From assembly GCA_019163375.1 (NCBI GenBank), contig JAFLKK010000019.1, positions 1-64,000 on the forward strand: a stretch of DNA of 64,000 nt, read 5' to 3'. Within the stretch, counting starts at the first letter, position 1; each line of letters opens with the position of its first letter. This document shows positions 16,849-24,593 of this stretch, one piece after another. A program made the translations under genes and the position numbers. Origin of the DNA: Paludibacter sp. GTDB taxonomy: Bacteria > Bacteroidota > Bacteroidia > Bacteroidales > Paludibacteraceae. Below the pieces are notes generated by a model, which was given only the letters and a program-made list of their open reading frames with translations, searched no databases and was not told the origin of the DNA.

Positions 16849-16914
16849 GAGCAGGAATTCTTTATGTAAAAAACAAACACTATATCAATAGAAAATACAT
16901 GAAAATCCTGCTCT
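16848..16914 (+). promoter_or_regulatory. Antiterminator pairing of the Phe attenuator
   Basis: agagcagga at 16848-16856 is perfectly complementary (9 bp) to tcctgctct at 16906-16914. The left arm begins at the last base of the leader stop codon, and the right arm is the 5' half of the terminator stem. The two structures exclude each other. A ribosome that reaches the stop would cover the left arm and allow termination; one stalled on Phe codons would leave it free. Confidence 0.78.
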
Positions 16915-16936
16915 ACAACGAGCGGGATTTTTTTTT
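16902..16936 (+). terminator. Attenuator terminator upstream of pheA
   Basis: aaaatcctgctc (16902-16913) pairs with gagcgggatttt (16920-16931) over 12 bp with one G-U, a 6-nt loop, and a T-run through 16936. It ends 18 nt before the pheA start codon, so full termination here would silence the operon. Confidence 0.85.
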
Positions 16937-16954
16937 ACCACAAATTAAGAACAA

Positions 16955-17800
16955 ATGAAAAAAGTAGCCATTCAGGGTGTAAGTGGAGCTTTCCACGAGA
17001 TTGCAGCAAGAGAGTTTTTTCAAGGTGAGGAAATTGACATACTTCCATGTACTACCTTTAAAGAATTGTTTCAATCGCTGGCCGATGATGATTCGTTGCT
17101 GGGTATTGTTGCTATCGAAAATACCATTGCCGGTAGTTTGTTGCAAAACCACAATTTGCTTCGCGAAAGTGGCTGTATGATTATAGGTGAACATAAATTA
17201 CGTATCGAACATAATCTGGCGGTATTGCCGGGGCAGAAAATTGAAGATATCGATGAGGTATACTCGCACCCGATAGCTTTAATGCAATGCGAGGATTTTT
17301 TGGATGGACACAGACATATTAAAGCAATCGAAAGTGAAGATACGGCTTTGTCGGCAAAAGATATTGCTGATAATAAATTAACTCGCCGTGGTGCTATTTG
17401 TAGTGCGTTGGCTGCCGAAAAATACGGCTTGGAAATTATTGCAAAAGGAATTGAAACGAACAAGCGCAATTTTACCCGTTTTCTGATTATTGCCGAACCT
17501 AAGTTGGCCGAAGAATTGACCAATGGGGTGGAATTGAATAAATCATCTTTGGTCTTCACCCTGCCTCACGAAGAGGGAAGCTTGGCTAAGGTGCTTTCCA
17601 TTTTGTCCTTTTATCATGTCAATCTGACAAAAATCCAATCATTGCCGATCATTGGCGAAGAGTGGAAATATCAATTTTATATCAATCTGACATTTAATGA
17701 TTATACCCGATACCGTCAATCGTTGGAAGCCATTATCCCATTGACCAAAGATTTCCAAATACTTGGCGAATACAAAGAAGCGCCAACGCCTGTCGCTTAA
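16955..17800 (+). CDS. pheA: Prephenate dehydratase
   Basis: Converts prephenate to phenylpyruvate, the committed step to phenylalanine. The 281 residues comprise a periplasmic-binding-like catalytic domain (about 1-180) and a C-terminal ACT regulatory domain (about 195-275) with a normal Phe-binding-type start SSLVFTLPHEEGSLAKVLSI. No chorismate mutase is fused here; that activity is on the third gene of the operon. The catalytic region includes the conserved NKRNFTRFLII stretch. An attenuator lies directly upstream, and the ACT domain adds probable feedback inhibition by Phe. Confidence 0.95.
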   Translation: MKKVAIQGVSGAFHEIAAREFFQGEEIDILPCTTFKELFQSLADDDSLLGIVAIENTIAGSLLQNHNLLRESGCMIIGEHKLRIEHNLAVLPGQKIEDIDEVYSHPIALMQCEDFLDGHRHIKAIESEDTALSAKDIADNKLTRRGAICSALAAEKYGLEIIAKGIETNKRNFTRFLIIAEPKLAEELTNGVELNKSSLVFTLPHEEGSLAKVLSILSFYHVNLTKIQSLPIIGEEWKYQFYINLTFNDYTRYRQSLEAIIPLTKDFQILGEYKEAPTPVA

Positions 17801-17828
17801 TTGAAGAAGTAAATAATACGAACTGAAA

Positions 17829-18977
17829 ATGAATATACAACCAGCCAATCGCCTGAATTCCGTATCGGAATACTATTTCTCTGCCAAGTTGCGCGAGGTA
17901 GGCGAAATGAATGCAGCAGGCAAGAATGTTATCAATCTGGGTATTGGTAATCCTGATTTGCCGCCATCCGAACAAACTATTGCAGCGCTTGCTGCCGAAG
18001 CTCAAAAACCAAATACCCATGGCTATCAAAGCTATGTTGGTATTCCCGAACTACGCAATGGATTTGCTCAATGGTACAAAAAATGGTACGATGTGGAGCT
18101 GAATCCTGCCACTGAAATACAACCTTTAATCGGGTCTAAAGAGGGTATTTTGCATATTACTCTGGCTTTTGTCAATCCCGGCGATAGTGTTTTAGTGCCA
18201 AACCCGGGTTATCCTACTTATACTTCGGCAAGCCGCATTTGCGAAGCCAATATTGTTTCGTACGATTTAGACGAGAACAATAACTGGGAACCGGATTTCG
18301 AGGCCTTAGAACAAATGGACCTGAGCAGCGTTAAACTTATGTGGGTCAATTATCCAAACATGCCGACTGGTGCTAATGCTTCAATAGAATTATATGAAAA
18401 ATTGGTGGCCTTTGGAAAAAAACACAGCATCGTAATTTGTAACGATAATCCATATAGTTTTATTCTGAATGATGAAAAACTGAGTATTTTATCGGTTGAA
18501 GGTGCTAAAGATATTTGTATTGAAATGAACTCCATGAGCAAATCGCACAATATGGCAGGTTGGCGTATGGCTATGCTGGCCACTAATACTGAGTTTGTGC
18601 AGTGGATATTGAAAGTGAAATCGAATGTCGATTCGGGTATGTTTCGACCAATGATGGTGGCAGCTGTAGCAGCTCTTCAAAACTCCGAAGAGTGGCACGC
18701 TGAAATGAATAAAGTGTATACTCGTCGTAGAGTGTTGGCATGTAAAATAATGGATGCGCTCAATTGTGTATACGATACCAAACAGGTAGGTATGTTTCTC
18801 TGGGCAAAAATCCCTGACAGGTATAAAGATTCAGGCGAATTGGCCGATGAAATCCTTTACGGCAAAAACGTATTTATCACTCCCGGATTTATTTTTGGCG
18901 ACAAAGGAAACCGTTATGTGCGCATTTCGCTTTGCTGTCCGGAACCAATGTTAGAAGAAGCATTGAATAGAATATAA
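17829..18977 (+). CDS. Aminotransferase class I/II (aromatic or prephenate type)
   Basis: PLP fold-type I aminotransferase of 382 residues. The PLP lysine lies in SMSKSHNMAGWRMAM (about 235-249); INLGIGNPDLPPSEQ (about 36-50) and the YPNMPTGANA loop (about 176-185) are also typical. It resembles the LL-diaminopimelate/aspartate-type subgroup. Placed 28 nt after pheA and before DAHP synthase-chorismate mutase, it most likely transaminates phenylpyruvate (or prephenate). Dual use in lysine/DAP synthesis cannot be excluded, since dapB is nearby on the same strand. Confidence 0.85.
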   Translation: MNIQPANRLNSVSEYYFSAKLREVGEMNAAGKNVINLGIGNPDLPPSEQTIAALAAEAQKPNTHGYQSYVGIPELRNGFAQWYKKWYDVELNPATEIQPLIGSKEGILHITLAFVNPGDSVLVPNPGYPTYTSASRICEANIVSYDLDENNNWEPDFEALEQMDLSSVKLMWVNYPNMPTGANASIELYEKLVAFGKKHSIVICNDNPYSFILNDEKLSILSVEGAKDICIEMNSMSKSHNMAGWRMAMLATNTEFVQWILKVKSNVDSGMFRPMMVAAVAALQNSEEWHAEMNKVYTRRRVLACKIMDALNCVYDTKQVGMFLWAKIPDRYKDSGELADEILYGKNVFITPGFIFGDKGNRYVRISLCCPEPMLEEALNRI

Positions 18978-19074
18978 CAAAACAATAAATAGAATAAGAA
19001 ATATAATAAATAAAAATAGTTTACTGATAATAGTCTTTCTAAGTCTTTATCTGACAACTGATAACTAAAAAAAT

Positions 19075-20136
19075 ATGGAACTCGAATCAATTTTATTACC
19101 CGGAGTTGACACAAAACGTCCTCTGGTGATAGCTGGCCCGTGTAGTGCGGAAACCGAAGAACAAGTAATGCAAACAGCGAAAGAACTTGCTGCTCGTGGA
19201 ATTAAGATTTTCCGTGCAGGAATTTGGAAACCGCGTACCAAGCCGGGTGGTTTCGAAGGCGTTGGAGCTGAAGGTTTACCTTGGTTGCAACGGGTGCAAA
19301 AGGAATTTGGTATGTATACTGCCGTAGAAGTTGCTACTGCAAAACACGTTCGCGAATGTTTGGCTCACAATGTAGATATTCTTTGGATCGGTGCCCGTAC
19401 TTCGGCAAATCCCTTTGCTGTACAGGAAATTGCTGATGCTTTGGAAGGAATTGATATTCCGGTATTGATTAAAAACCCTGTAAATCCTGATTTGGATTTG
19501 TGGATTGGTGCAATCGAGCGTATTTATAATGCAGGTATTCGTCGCATTGGTGCTATTCACCGTGGTTTTAGTACTTCCGATAAAAAGATTTATCGCAATT
19601 TGCCACAATGGCATCTTCCTATCGAGTTGCACCGTCAATTGCCTAACTTGCCTATAATTTGCGATCCAAGTCATATTGGTGGAAAACGCGAATTGATTGC
19701 ACCTCTTTGTCAGCAAGCCATGGACTTGAACTTTGACGGGTTGATTATCGAATCGCACTGTCATCCTGAAAAAGCCTGGAGTGATGCAGCACAACAAGTT
19801 ACACCGGCTGTTCTTGATTTTATCCTGAATACCATCGTTATTCGCGATATGACGCAAAGCACAGAAAGTCTGACTGCTTTACGTCGTCAAATTGACGAGT
19901 TGGATGATAGCTTGTTGGAGTTATTAGCTCGTCGTATGCGTATATCTAACGAAATAGGTACTTACAAAAAAGAACATAACATGCCTATTTTACAAGCGCA
20001 ACGATATGATGAAATCTTGCAACACCGCGTTTCGCAAGCAGAAAAAATGGGCATGGATGGTGAGTTTATGAAAACGGTACTGGTGGCTATTCACGAAGAA
20101 TCGGTTCGTCATCAACAAGAAATAATGAAACAATAG
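19075..20136 (+). CDS. Bifunctional DAHP synthase / chorismate mutase
   Basis: First step of the shikimate pathway fused to the chorismate branch. The 353 residues split into a DAHP synthase domain of the KDO8P-synthase-like subtype (about 1-260; GPCSAETEEQV, AGIWKPRTKPGGFEG, ICDPSHIGGKRE, IESHCHPEKAWSD) and a C-terminal AroQ chorismate mutase (about 265-353; LRRQIDELDDSLLELLARR). The fusion feeds prephenate straight to PheA. No prephenate dehydrogenase follows; the unit ends at a strong terminator. It is thus a Phe-dedicated operon under the leader attenuator. Confidence 0.95.
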   Translation: MELESILLPGVDTKRPLVIAGPCSAETEEQVMQTAKELAARGIKIFRAGIWKPRTKPGGFEGVGAEGLPWLQRVQKEFGMYTAVEVATAKHVRECLAHNVDILWIGARTSANPFAVQEIADALEGIDIPVLIKNPVNPDLDLWIGAIERIYNAGIRRIGAIHRGFSTSDKKIYRNLPQWHLPIELHRQLPNLPIICDPSHIGGKRELIAPLCQQAMDLNFDGLIIESHCHPEKAWSDAAQQVTPAVLDFILNTIVIRDMTQSTESLTALRRQIDELDDSLLELLARRMRISNEIGTYKKEHNMPILQAQRYDEILQHRVSQAEKMGMDGEFMKTVLVAIHEESVRHQQEIMKQ

Positions 20137-20151
20137 TATATTGCTCAGCAC

Positions 20152-20194
20152 AAAAAAATCCCACCGGTCTTTCGATCTGTGGGATTTTTTTTTT
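20152..20194. terminator. Bidirectional terminator between the Phe operon and a small secreted protein gene
   Basis: atcccac (20158-20164) pairs with gtgggat (20179-20185), extended by A7 on the left and T10 on the right, giving intrinsic terminators in both directions for the convergent genes. Confidence 0.88.
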
Positions 20195-20212
20195 GTAACG
20201 GTTGCTCGTCTT

Positions 20213-20662
20213 TTATTTTGCAACAGGAGGTTTTGGTGCGTGTTCCGGCGCATGTTCGCGTCTTTGTTTCATTTTCTCAAAACGTTCAGCACGTGTTGCC
20301 TGAAGTTTCTGGAACTTTTCGGCTCCAATGATTTTTTGCAGTTCGGCATCCTGTGATTTTCGTTCGGCTTCAAATTTCGCCTTCATTTCTTCACGCGCTT
20401 TTTTCATTTCAGCTTTCTTTTTCAGGCGGTTGGCATCTTGCGATTCAAACAATGTTTTCACTTTTGCTTTTTCGGCATCGGTCAAATTCAGTTGTTTTGC
20501 CAGTCGGTCTGCTCTCATTTCGGCAGTAGGTTGCGGTCTGTCGCCCCGACGAAATTCTTTTTTCGGACCTCTTTCGCCTTTTGGCGGCATTTGATCCTGG
20601 GCGATTGCGCTTAGACTAAGCATAAATGCAAAAGCCACTACTAACATTCCATACTTTTTCAT
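20213..20662 (-). CDS. Small secreted helical protein, LTXXQ/DUF4890-like
   Basis: A 149-residue protein with a signal peptide (cleavage likely after SAIAQ, near residue 22) and a charged, highly helical body. LNLTDAEKAKVKTLFESQDA (about 58-77) is of the LTxxQ-like type found in Spy/CpxP-type and DUF4890 proteins, and DAELQKIIGAEKFQKLQ follows. The tail is His/Pro rich. A paralogue lies 11 nt upstream on the same strand. A periplasmic role as chaperone-like or metal/stress protein is an analogy only. Confidence 0.75.
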   Translation of the reverse strand: MKKYGMLVVAFAFMLSLSAIAQDQMPPKGERGPKKEFRRGDRPQPTAEMRADRLAKQLNLTDAEKAKVKTLFESQDANRLKKKAEMKKAREEMKAKFEAERKSQDAELQKIIGAEKFQKLQATRAERFEKMKQRREHAPEHAPKPPVAK

Positions 20663-20673
20663 TTGTTCTTTAT

Positions 20674-21057
20674 TTAATTGTTATTCATTCTCTTCTGGCG
20701 GCGTTCCGCTTGTAGTTTTTGGAAGGCTTCAAATTTTTCTTTTCCAATAACTGCTAATAAATCTGCATCTTGTGCATCGCGTAGCGCTTTGAATTTTTCT
20801 CTGAAATCGGGGCTGTCTCTGCTTACTTCTGTTCTGAATTTAGTGAAGATGGTGTCATTTTTTGCGTAAACTGCTTCTACTTTTGCTTTGTCAGCATCCG
20901 TTAAACTTACATCCTTTGCCAAATTTTCAGCTCGTTCCTTGGCCGAAAGCTGTTGTCTCATTCCAAATTGTCCCTGAGGTGGCGTTTGTTGTTGTGCCGT
21001 AGCAGTCATGCTGAAGATGAATACTGAAGCTAAAATTAATTTTAAATACTTTTTCAT
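20674..21057 (-). CDS. Small secreted helical protein, paralogue of the downstream gene
   Basis: A 127-residue protein with a signal peptide (MKKYLKLILASVFIFSMTAT, cleavage near AQQQ). Its body is collinear with the next gene: VSLTDADKAKVEAVYAKND matches LNLTDAEKAKVKTLFESQD, and DADLLAVIGKEKFEAFQKLQ matches DAELQKIIGAEKFQKLQ. Tandem duplication is likely. It is first in a two-gene unit. Function is unknown beyond a DUF4890-like helical fold. The gap 21058-21225 upstream shows T-rich sequence but no clear promoter box. Confidence 0.75.
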   Translation of the reverse strand: MKKYLKLILASVFIFSMTATAQQQTPPQGQFGMRQQLSAKERAENLAKDVSLTDADKAKVEAVYAKNDTIFTKFRTEVSRDSPDFREKFKALRDAQDADLLAVIGKEKFEAFQKLQAERRQKRMNNN

Positions 21058-21225
21058 GCTGTTTTTTTTAAGGTGAATATTTTTTTTTTGTTTTTACTAT
21101 GCTTCTTTGACTGCGCTGGTTGCAAAGAGTTTAATTCTATGACAAATAAATCTAATAAATTAACTAGAAGAGGATTATTGTGATGCTACAAGCGGATGGC
21201 AGTAATTAGTTGGAAATGTTTGAAA

Positions 21226-21276
21226 CAAAAAATTCCTATATTGAAACTTCATGAAAAGAAGTTTCAATATAGGAAT
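21226..21276 (-). terminator. Terminator of the ArsR operon
   Basis: A perfect 19-bp stem (attcctatattgaaacttc at 21232-21250 with its complement at 21258-21276) and a 7-nt loop; on the minus strand a U-rich tract follows. It ends the five-gene unit whose last gene is the thioredoxin lipoprotein. Confidence 0.85.
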
Positions 21277-21306
21277 CCGTATTCTGTAACGAGTATAAGC
21301 GAGCGT

Positions 21307-21783
21307 TTATTTTTTCAATAAAACGTCTGTTATTGCTTGTTTAAATGCATCTTTAGGTAAAGCTCCCTGCGCCATTTGCGGTGCACCGGTCATAGGGCAA
21401 AATAAAATGGAAGGAATGCTTCGAATGCCAAATGCTGCGGCCAGCTCTTGTTCTTCTTCCGTGTTTATTTTATAAATGTAGATTTGGCCATCGTACTCTT
21501 TGGCTAAATCTTCCAAAATAGGTGCAATCGTTTTACAAGGGCCGCACCATGAAGCGTAAAAATCGATAATACAAGGTTTGTCGCCCAGGTATTTCCATTC
21601 TGTAGGGTTGGCTTCGTAATTTGCTACTTTTGATAAAAATTCTGCTTTGGTTAAGTGAATTGTTCCCATTTTTTTTACTTCTTTTTGTTGATTTATTTCT
21701 TCTGATTTCTTTTCGCTATTTTTTTCGGCGCATGCCGAGAGTGCAAAGGCAAGCAATATACTTGCAAAAACGATCTTTTTCAT
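21307..21783 (-). CDS. Thioredoxin-fold lipoprotein
   Basis: The 158-residue protein has a lipoprotein signal ending in LSACAEK (Cys near residue 18), so it is anchored in the envelope, then a thioredoxin domain with the active site WCGPC (near 79-83) after IIDFYAS and the cis-Pro loop IRSIPSILF. The classic WCGPC pair suggests disulfide reductase activity toward periplasmic partners. It is the last gene of the ArsR-headed unit, where four tiny proteins carry cysteine pairs that could be substrates or metal carriers. An electron donor is not encoded nearby. Confidence 0.88.
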   Translation of the reverse strand: MKKIVFASILLAFALSACAEKNSEKKSEEINQQKEVKKMGTIHLTKAEFLSKVANYEANPTEWKYLGDKPCIIDFYASWCGPCKTIAPILEDLAKEYDGQIYIYKINTEEEQELAAAFGIRSIPSILFCPMTGAPQMAQGALPKDAFKQAITDVLLKK

Positions 21784-21819
21784 ATAATGTTTTTGAATGT
21801 TTTATATTTTATAATTTTT

Positions 21820-22074
21820 TTAGAGAGCACAGCCCCAAATTGAAGGGTCGTCATGGCTTGTTTCCTGAATAATTTCAGGCTGCGAAAAACCCAGATCAAC
21901 CAGGGTTTTTGAAATAGCTTCCCGCGTAACTTCATCGGTGTGCGAAACCACTATTTTGCCATCTATTCTATTCATTTCGGCTCCAAATATACCTTGTAGA
22001 CCACCCAATGTTTTGAGTACCTCGTTGTTGCAAGTGCTGCATTCCGAAGTGGATACTAAAAATGTACTTTCCAT
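21820..22074 (-). CDS. Small heavy-metal-associated (HMA-like) domain protein
   Basis: An 84-residue protein with a beta-alpha-beta pattern like HMA metal-binding domains. The site reads STSECSTCNNEV (C12 and C15), a CxxC in the loop where copper chaperones have theirs; a third Cys lies at the C-terminus (IWGCAL). No signal peptide or membrane segment is visible, so it is probably cytoplasmic. Start codon 1 nt after the stop of the preceding gene indicates translational coupling. Metal identity is unknown. Confidence 0.72.
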   Translation of the reverse strand: MESTFLVSTSECSTCNNEVLKTLGGLQGIFGAEMNRIDGKIVVSHTDEVTREAISKTLVDLGFSQPEIIQETSHDDPSIWGCAL

Positions 22075-22075
22075 C

Positions 22076-22324
22076 TTAATCTTGTTTTTTAGGTTCGTAT
22101 TTTTCTGTTTTAATTACCGGACTGTCCGTTTTTTCATAATTGGTTGAGCAACTTCCACCCGGGCAGCTAATGTTGAATATGGCCTGAATCGATAACACTA
22201 ATGTGCCGAATAAATAGATCGATTCTCTGTTGTAGTAGTACGATATCCCCAGGAAAATAGCCAAAGCGATCCTGATTGTTCGAGCGATATTCCAGTCCGA
22301 AAAGAATTTTTTAATCAATTTCAT
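22076..22324 (-). CDS. Small membrane protein, DUF2892-like
   Basis: An 82-residue protein starting MKLIKKFFSDWN, with two predicted membrane segments (about 12-32 and 34-52) and a CPGGSC motif (about 54-59) at the end of the second. The pattern resembles DUF2892/YgaP-type transmembrane proteins, which often sit near rhodanese or sulfur genes. The ATG at 22322-22324 lies inside the end of the upstream gene (14-nt overlap), which supports coupling. The CxxxxC motif is echoed in the upstream protein. Confidence 0.7.
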   Translation of the reverse strand: MKLIKKFFSDWNIARTIRIALAIFLGISYYYNRESIYLFGTLVLSIQAIFNISCPGGSCSTNYEKTDSPVIKTEKYEPKKQD

Positions 22325-22517
22325 GTTTTTTCTTTTTAAAAATGTCTGAGAATAAGTAGCCGAGTACCGCGCCATAAATAACGCTTATATATGGATTGGA
22401 GGTGATAGGGCAGGTGCCACTTGCGCAGCCGATAAAATAGTAATAGCTAAAACCCCCGGCGCCACCCACTAAGATGGCTATAATTTTGACGATATATTTT
22501 CTAGCAAACTCTTTCAT
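22311..22517 (-). CDS. Small membrane protein with CASGTC motif, DUF6132-like
   Basis: A 68-residue protein starting MKEFARKYIVKI at ATG 22515-22517. Two hydrophobic segments flank IGCASGTCPITSNP, and it ends in a basic KKKKHE tail. A similar CxxxxC motif occurs in the next protein. Such proteins are assigned to DUF6132 in Bacteroidetes as far as I recall; no function is known to me. It follows the arsR gene by 13 nt. Confidence 0.68.
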   Translation of the reverse strand: MKEFARKYIVKIIAILVGGAGGFSYYYFIGCASGTCPITSNPYISVIYGAVLGYLFSDIFKKKKHEID

Positions 22518-22530
22518 GTTGGTTTCTTTT

Positions 22531-22815
22531 TTAAACACAATTACAAGTGCGTATGCACTCTATAATTTGTACTATTTGTTTGTTTCTGAGCGAATAGTAA
22601 CAATTTTTACCCTCTCTTCTGCAATTTAAAATTCCTTTTGCCCGCATGTCGGTAAGGTGATGCGATAGTAGCGATTGCTCGCATTGCAGCTGTTCAACCA
22701 GTTGCGATACATTTAGTTCTTCTTGTTCCGATAATATAGAAATTACGCACAAACGCGTGCCGTTCGAAATTGCTCTGAGGGTGTACGCTGCTTCGTCCAT
22801 TTTATTTATATCCAT
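22531..22815 (-). CDS. ArsR/SmtB-family metalloregulator
   Basis: A 94-residue winged-helix repressor: ISNGTRLCVISILSEQEELN, then a recognition helix region QLQCEQSLLSHHLTDMRAKG, then the wing CRREGKNCYYSL. Cysteines in the recognition helix (ELxCxxS-like) and at the C-terminus (CIRTCNCV) could form a thiol sensing site. It heads an operon of small Cys proteins and has a textbook 12-2-12 palindrome at its promoter. The signal could be a metal, arsenite or a reactive sulfur species; the sequence does not decide. Confidence 0.9.
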   Translation of the reverse strand: MDINKMDEAAYTLRAISNGTRLCVISILSEQEELNVSQLVEQLQCEQSLLSHHLTDMRAKGILNCRREGKNCYYSLRNKQIVQIIECIRTCNCV

Positions 22816-22846
22816 TTCTTTCTGTGCGTTTTAAAAACTTGTGCAA

Positions 22847-22870
22847 ATATATGAACATATATTCATATAT
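22847..22870 (-). promoter_or_regulatory. ArsR-family operator
   Basis: atatatgaacatatattcatatat forms a 12-2-12 palindrome (atatgaa/ttcatat cores) 32-55 nt before the arsR start. It is the standard ATGAA-n6-TTCAT type bound by ArsR/SmtB proteins, so the operon is very probably autorepressed. Confidence 0.82.
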
Positions 22871-22975
22871 GCAAAATAATTAATATTTTTTAACAAGATA
22901 GACTTGTAAAAATGAAATGTGGAAAAAATAGGACATATTCCAGTCGATATTAGCGTCAGTTTTTGAAGAATTAAG

Positions 22976-22983
22976 TATCTTTG
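22976..22983 (+). promoter_or_regulatory. -7 box of the aroB promoter
   Basis: TATCTTTG fits TAnnTTTG and lies 20 nt before the ATG at 23003. No clear -33 match at 19-21 bp. It fixes the aroB start by placing the transcript start just before that ATG. Confidence 0.55.
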
Positions 22984-23002
22984 TGTGCAAAAAAATAAAA
23001 CG

Positions 23003-24055
23003 ATGAGTCATTCGATTACAAAGATATGTGAGGATTTTATTTCGGAATTAAATTTAGCCATTGGTGAGCGACCGGCGGATAGTATTTTTATTCTAACTGA
23101 TGAAACAACCCGTAAGCTCTGTTTTCCTAAATTAATGGGCTTGGAAAAACTAAGGAAATGTCGCATTGTTAGTATTCCCAGTGGCGATAAAACGAAAAAT
23201 ATTGACTCGGCTGTTGTGATTTGGAAATTTTTGAGCGAAAATGGTGCTACCCGTAAATCGCTGTTGATTAATGTTGGAGGGGGAGTAGTGACCGATATTG
23301 GCGGTTTTGCAGCATCCACATTTAAACGTGGAATTTCGTATATCAATGTTTCTACCACATTGCTAGGTGCAGTTGATGCTGCCACCGGTGGAAAAACGGG
23401 GATTAATTTTCTTGGTTTGAAAAATGAAATAGGTATTTTTGCACCGGCCGAAGCGGTACTTATCGATGTGGATTTCTTTAAAACGCTTGATGCTGAGAAT
23501 CTTCGATCGGGATATGCTGAAATGGTAAAACATGCGCTTATCGACACTAAAGAGGAGTGGGCAAGCGTGTTGAAATACGATATTGATAAATTTGATTTGG
23601 ACGAGTTACGTCCTTTGCTTTTGAATAGTTTTAGGATAAAAGAGCGTATTGTGGAGCTGGACCCGCACGAAGCTAATATTCGTAAGGCCTTGAATTTGGG
23701 ACATACCTTTGGTCACGCGTTCGAAAGTTGGTCGTACAAAATTGAAAGTCCTGTTCTGCATGGATATGCTGTGATGTGGGGGCTGTTGTGCGAATTATAT
23801 CTATCGCATATAAAACTGGGTTTTCCAAAAGAGGAATTACTTCGGTTAAAGTATTTGATAAAAGAATACTACGGTTCGTTTGAGTTTCATTGCCAGCAAT
23901 ATGACCACTTGTTTGAACTGATGACGCACGATAAGAAAAACGATTCGAAAGAGATAAACTTCACTCTTTTGGCCGATGTGGGTGATATTCGCATTAATCA
24001 AACAGCCACTAAGGATGAAATTTTCGAGTGTTTCGATTGGTTTCGAGAAGGATGA
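23003..24055 (+). CDS. aroB: 3-dehydroquinate synthase
   Basis: NAD+- and metal-dependent second enzyme of the shikimate pathway. The 350 residues show the NAD-binding GGGVVTDIGGFAASTFKRG, TTLLGAVDAATGGKTGIN, the metal-binding NLGHTFGHAFE (second metal histidines) and HGYAVMWG. The start at ATG 23003 (MSHSITK) is preferred over a GTG six codons upstream, which would overlap the -7 promoter box. Together with the Phe operon 3 kb away it makes this a small aromatic-biosynthesis region, though transcribed separately. Confidence 0.96.
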   Translation: MSHSITKICEDFISELNLAIGERPADSIFILTDETTRKLCFPKLMGLEKLRKCRIVSIPSGDKTKNIDSAVVIWKFLSENGATRKSLLINVGGGVVTDIGGFAASTFKRGISYINVSTTLLGAVDAATGGKTGINFLGLKNEIGIFAPAEAVLIDVDFFKTLDAENLRSGYAEMVKHALIDTKEEWASVLKYDIDKFDLDELRPLLLNSFRIKERIVELDPHEANIRKALNLGHTFGHAFESWSYKIESPVLHGYAVMWGLLCELYLSHIKLGFPKEELLRLKYLIKEYYGSFEFHCQQYDHLFELMTHDKKNDSKEINFTLLADVGDIRINQTATKDEIFECFDWFREG

Positions 24056-24117
24056 TGGTTAATTTAAAATATAAGATATAGTAAGTCGACTTTAAAAAAC
24101 AGGCGTAAAAAATAATT

Positions 24118-24477
24118 ATGAAAAAAACTTTGATAATTGGAGCGAGCAGCAATCCCGAGCGTTATTCGTATTTGGCTGCCGAAAAACTATTGGCGTACGG
24201 ACATGATATTGAAATGATAGGAAGACGTGCCGAAGTGGTTTTTGGAAAAACGATAGATACAGAGATGAAGGAGTTTGAGGATATTGATACCGTAACAATG
24301 TACGTTTCTGATAAATTTCAATCGGAATATTATAAATATATAATTGCTTTAAATCCCAATCGTGTCATTTTTAATCCAGGTACTGAAAATCCTGAATTTG
24401 AAGAATTATTGATACAGAACGATATTCACGTTGAAGAGGCATGTACCTTGGTTTTGTTGAGTACGGGACAATATTGA
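24118..24477 (+). CDS. CoA-binding domain protein
   Basis: A 119-residue Rossmann-fold protein of the CoA-binding (YccU-like) family: KKTLIIGASSNPERYSYLAA at the N-terminus and NPGTENPEFEELLIQNDIHV near the end. It fills the whole ORF, with no catalytic partner domain. It sits between aroB and dapB in the same direction. Families like this bind CoA, but a precise role is not established. Confidence 0.85.
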   Translation: MKKTLIIGASSNPERYSYLAAEKLLAYGHDIEMIGRRAEVVFGKTIDTEMKEFEDIDTVTMYVSDKFQSEYYKYIIALNPNRVIFNPGTENPEFEELLIQNDIHVEEACTLVLLSTGQY

Positions 24478-24593
24478 TAAGAATATATTTTAAATGCGCC
24501 AGTATAAAAGTGAATTGGTGTTTTTTGAATGATAAGAATAAAATTACTAAAGTGCTTGCCGGTATCGGCTTGTAGCTTGTAACTTGTAACTGA

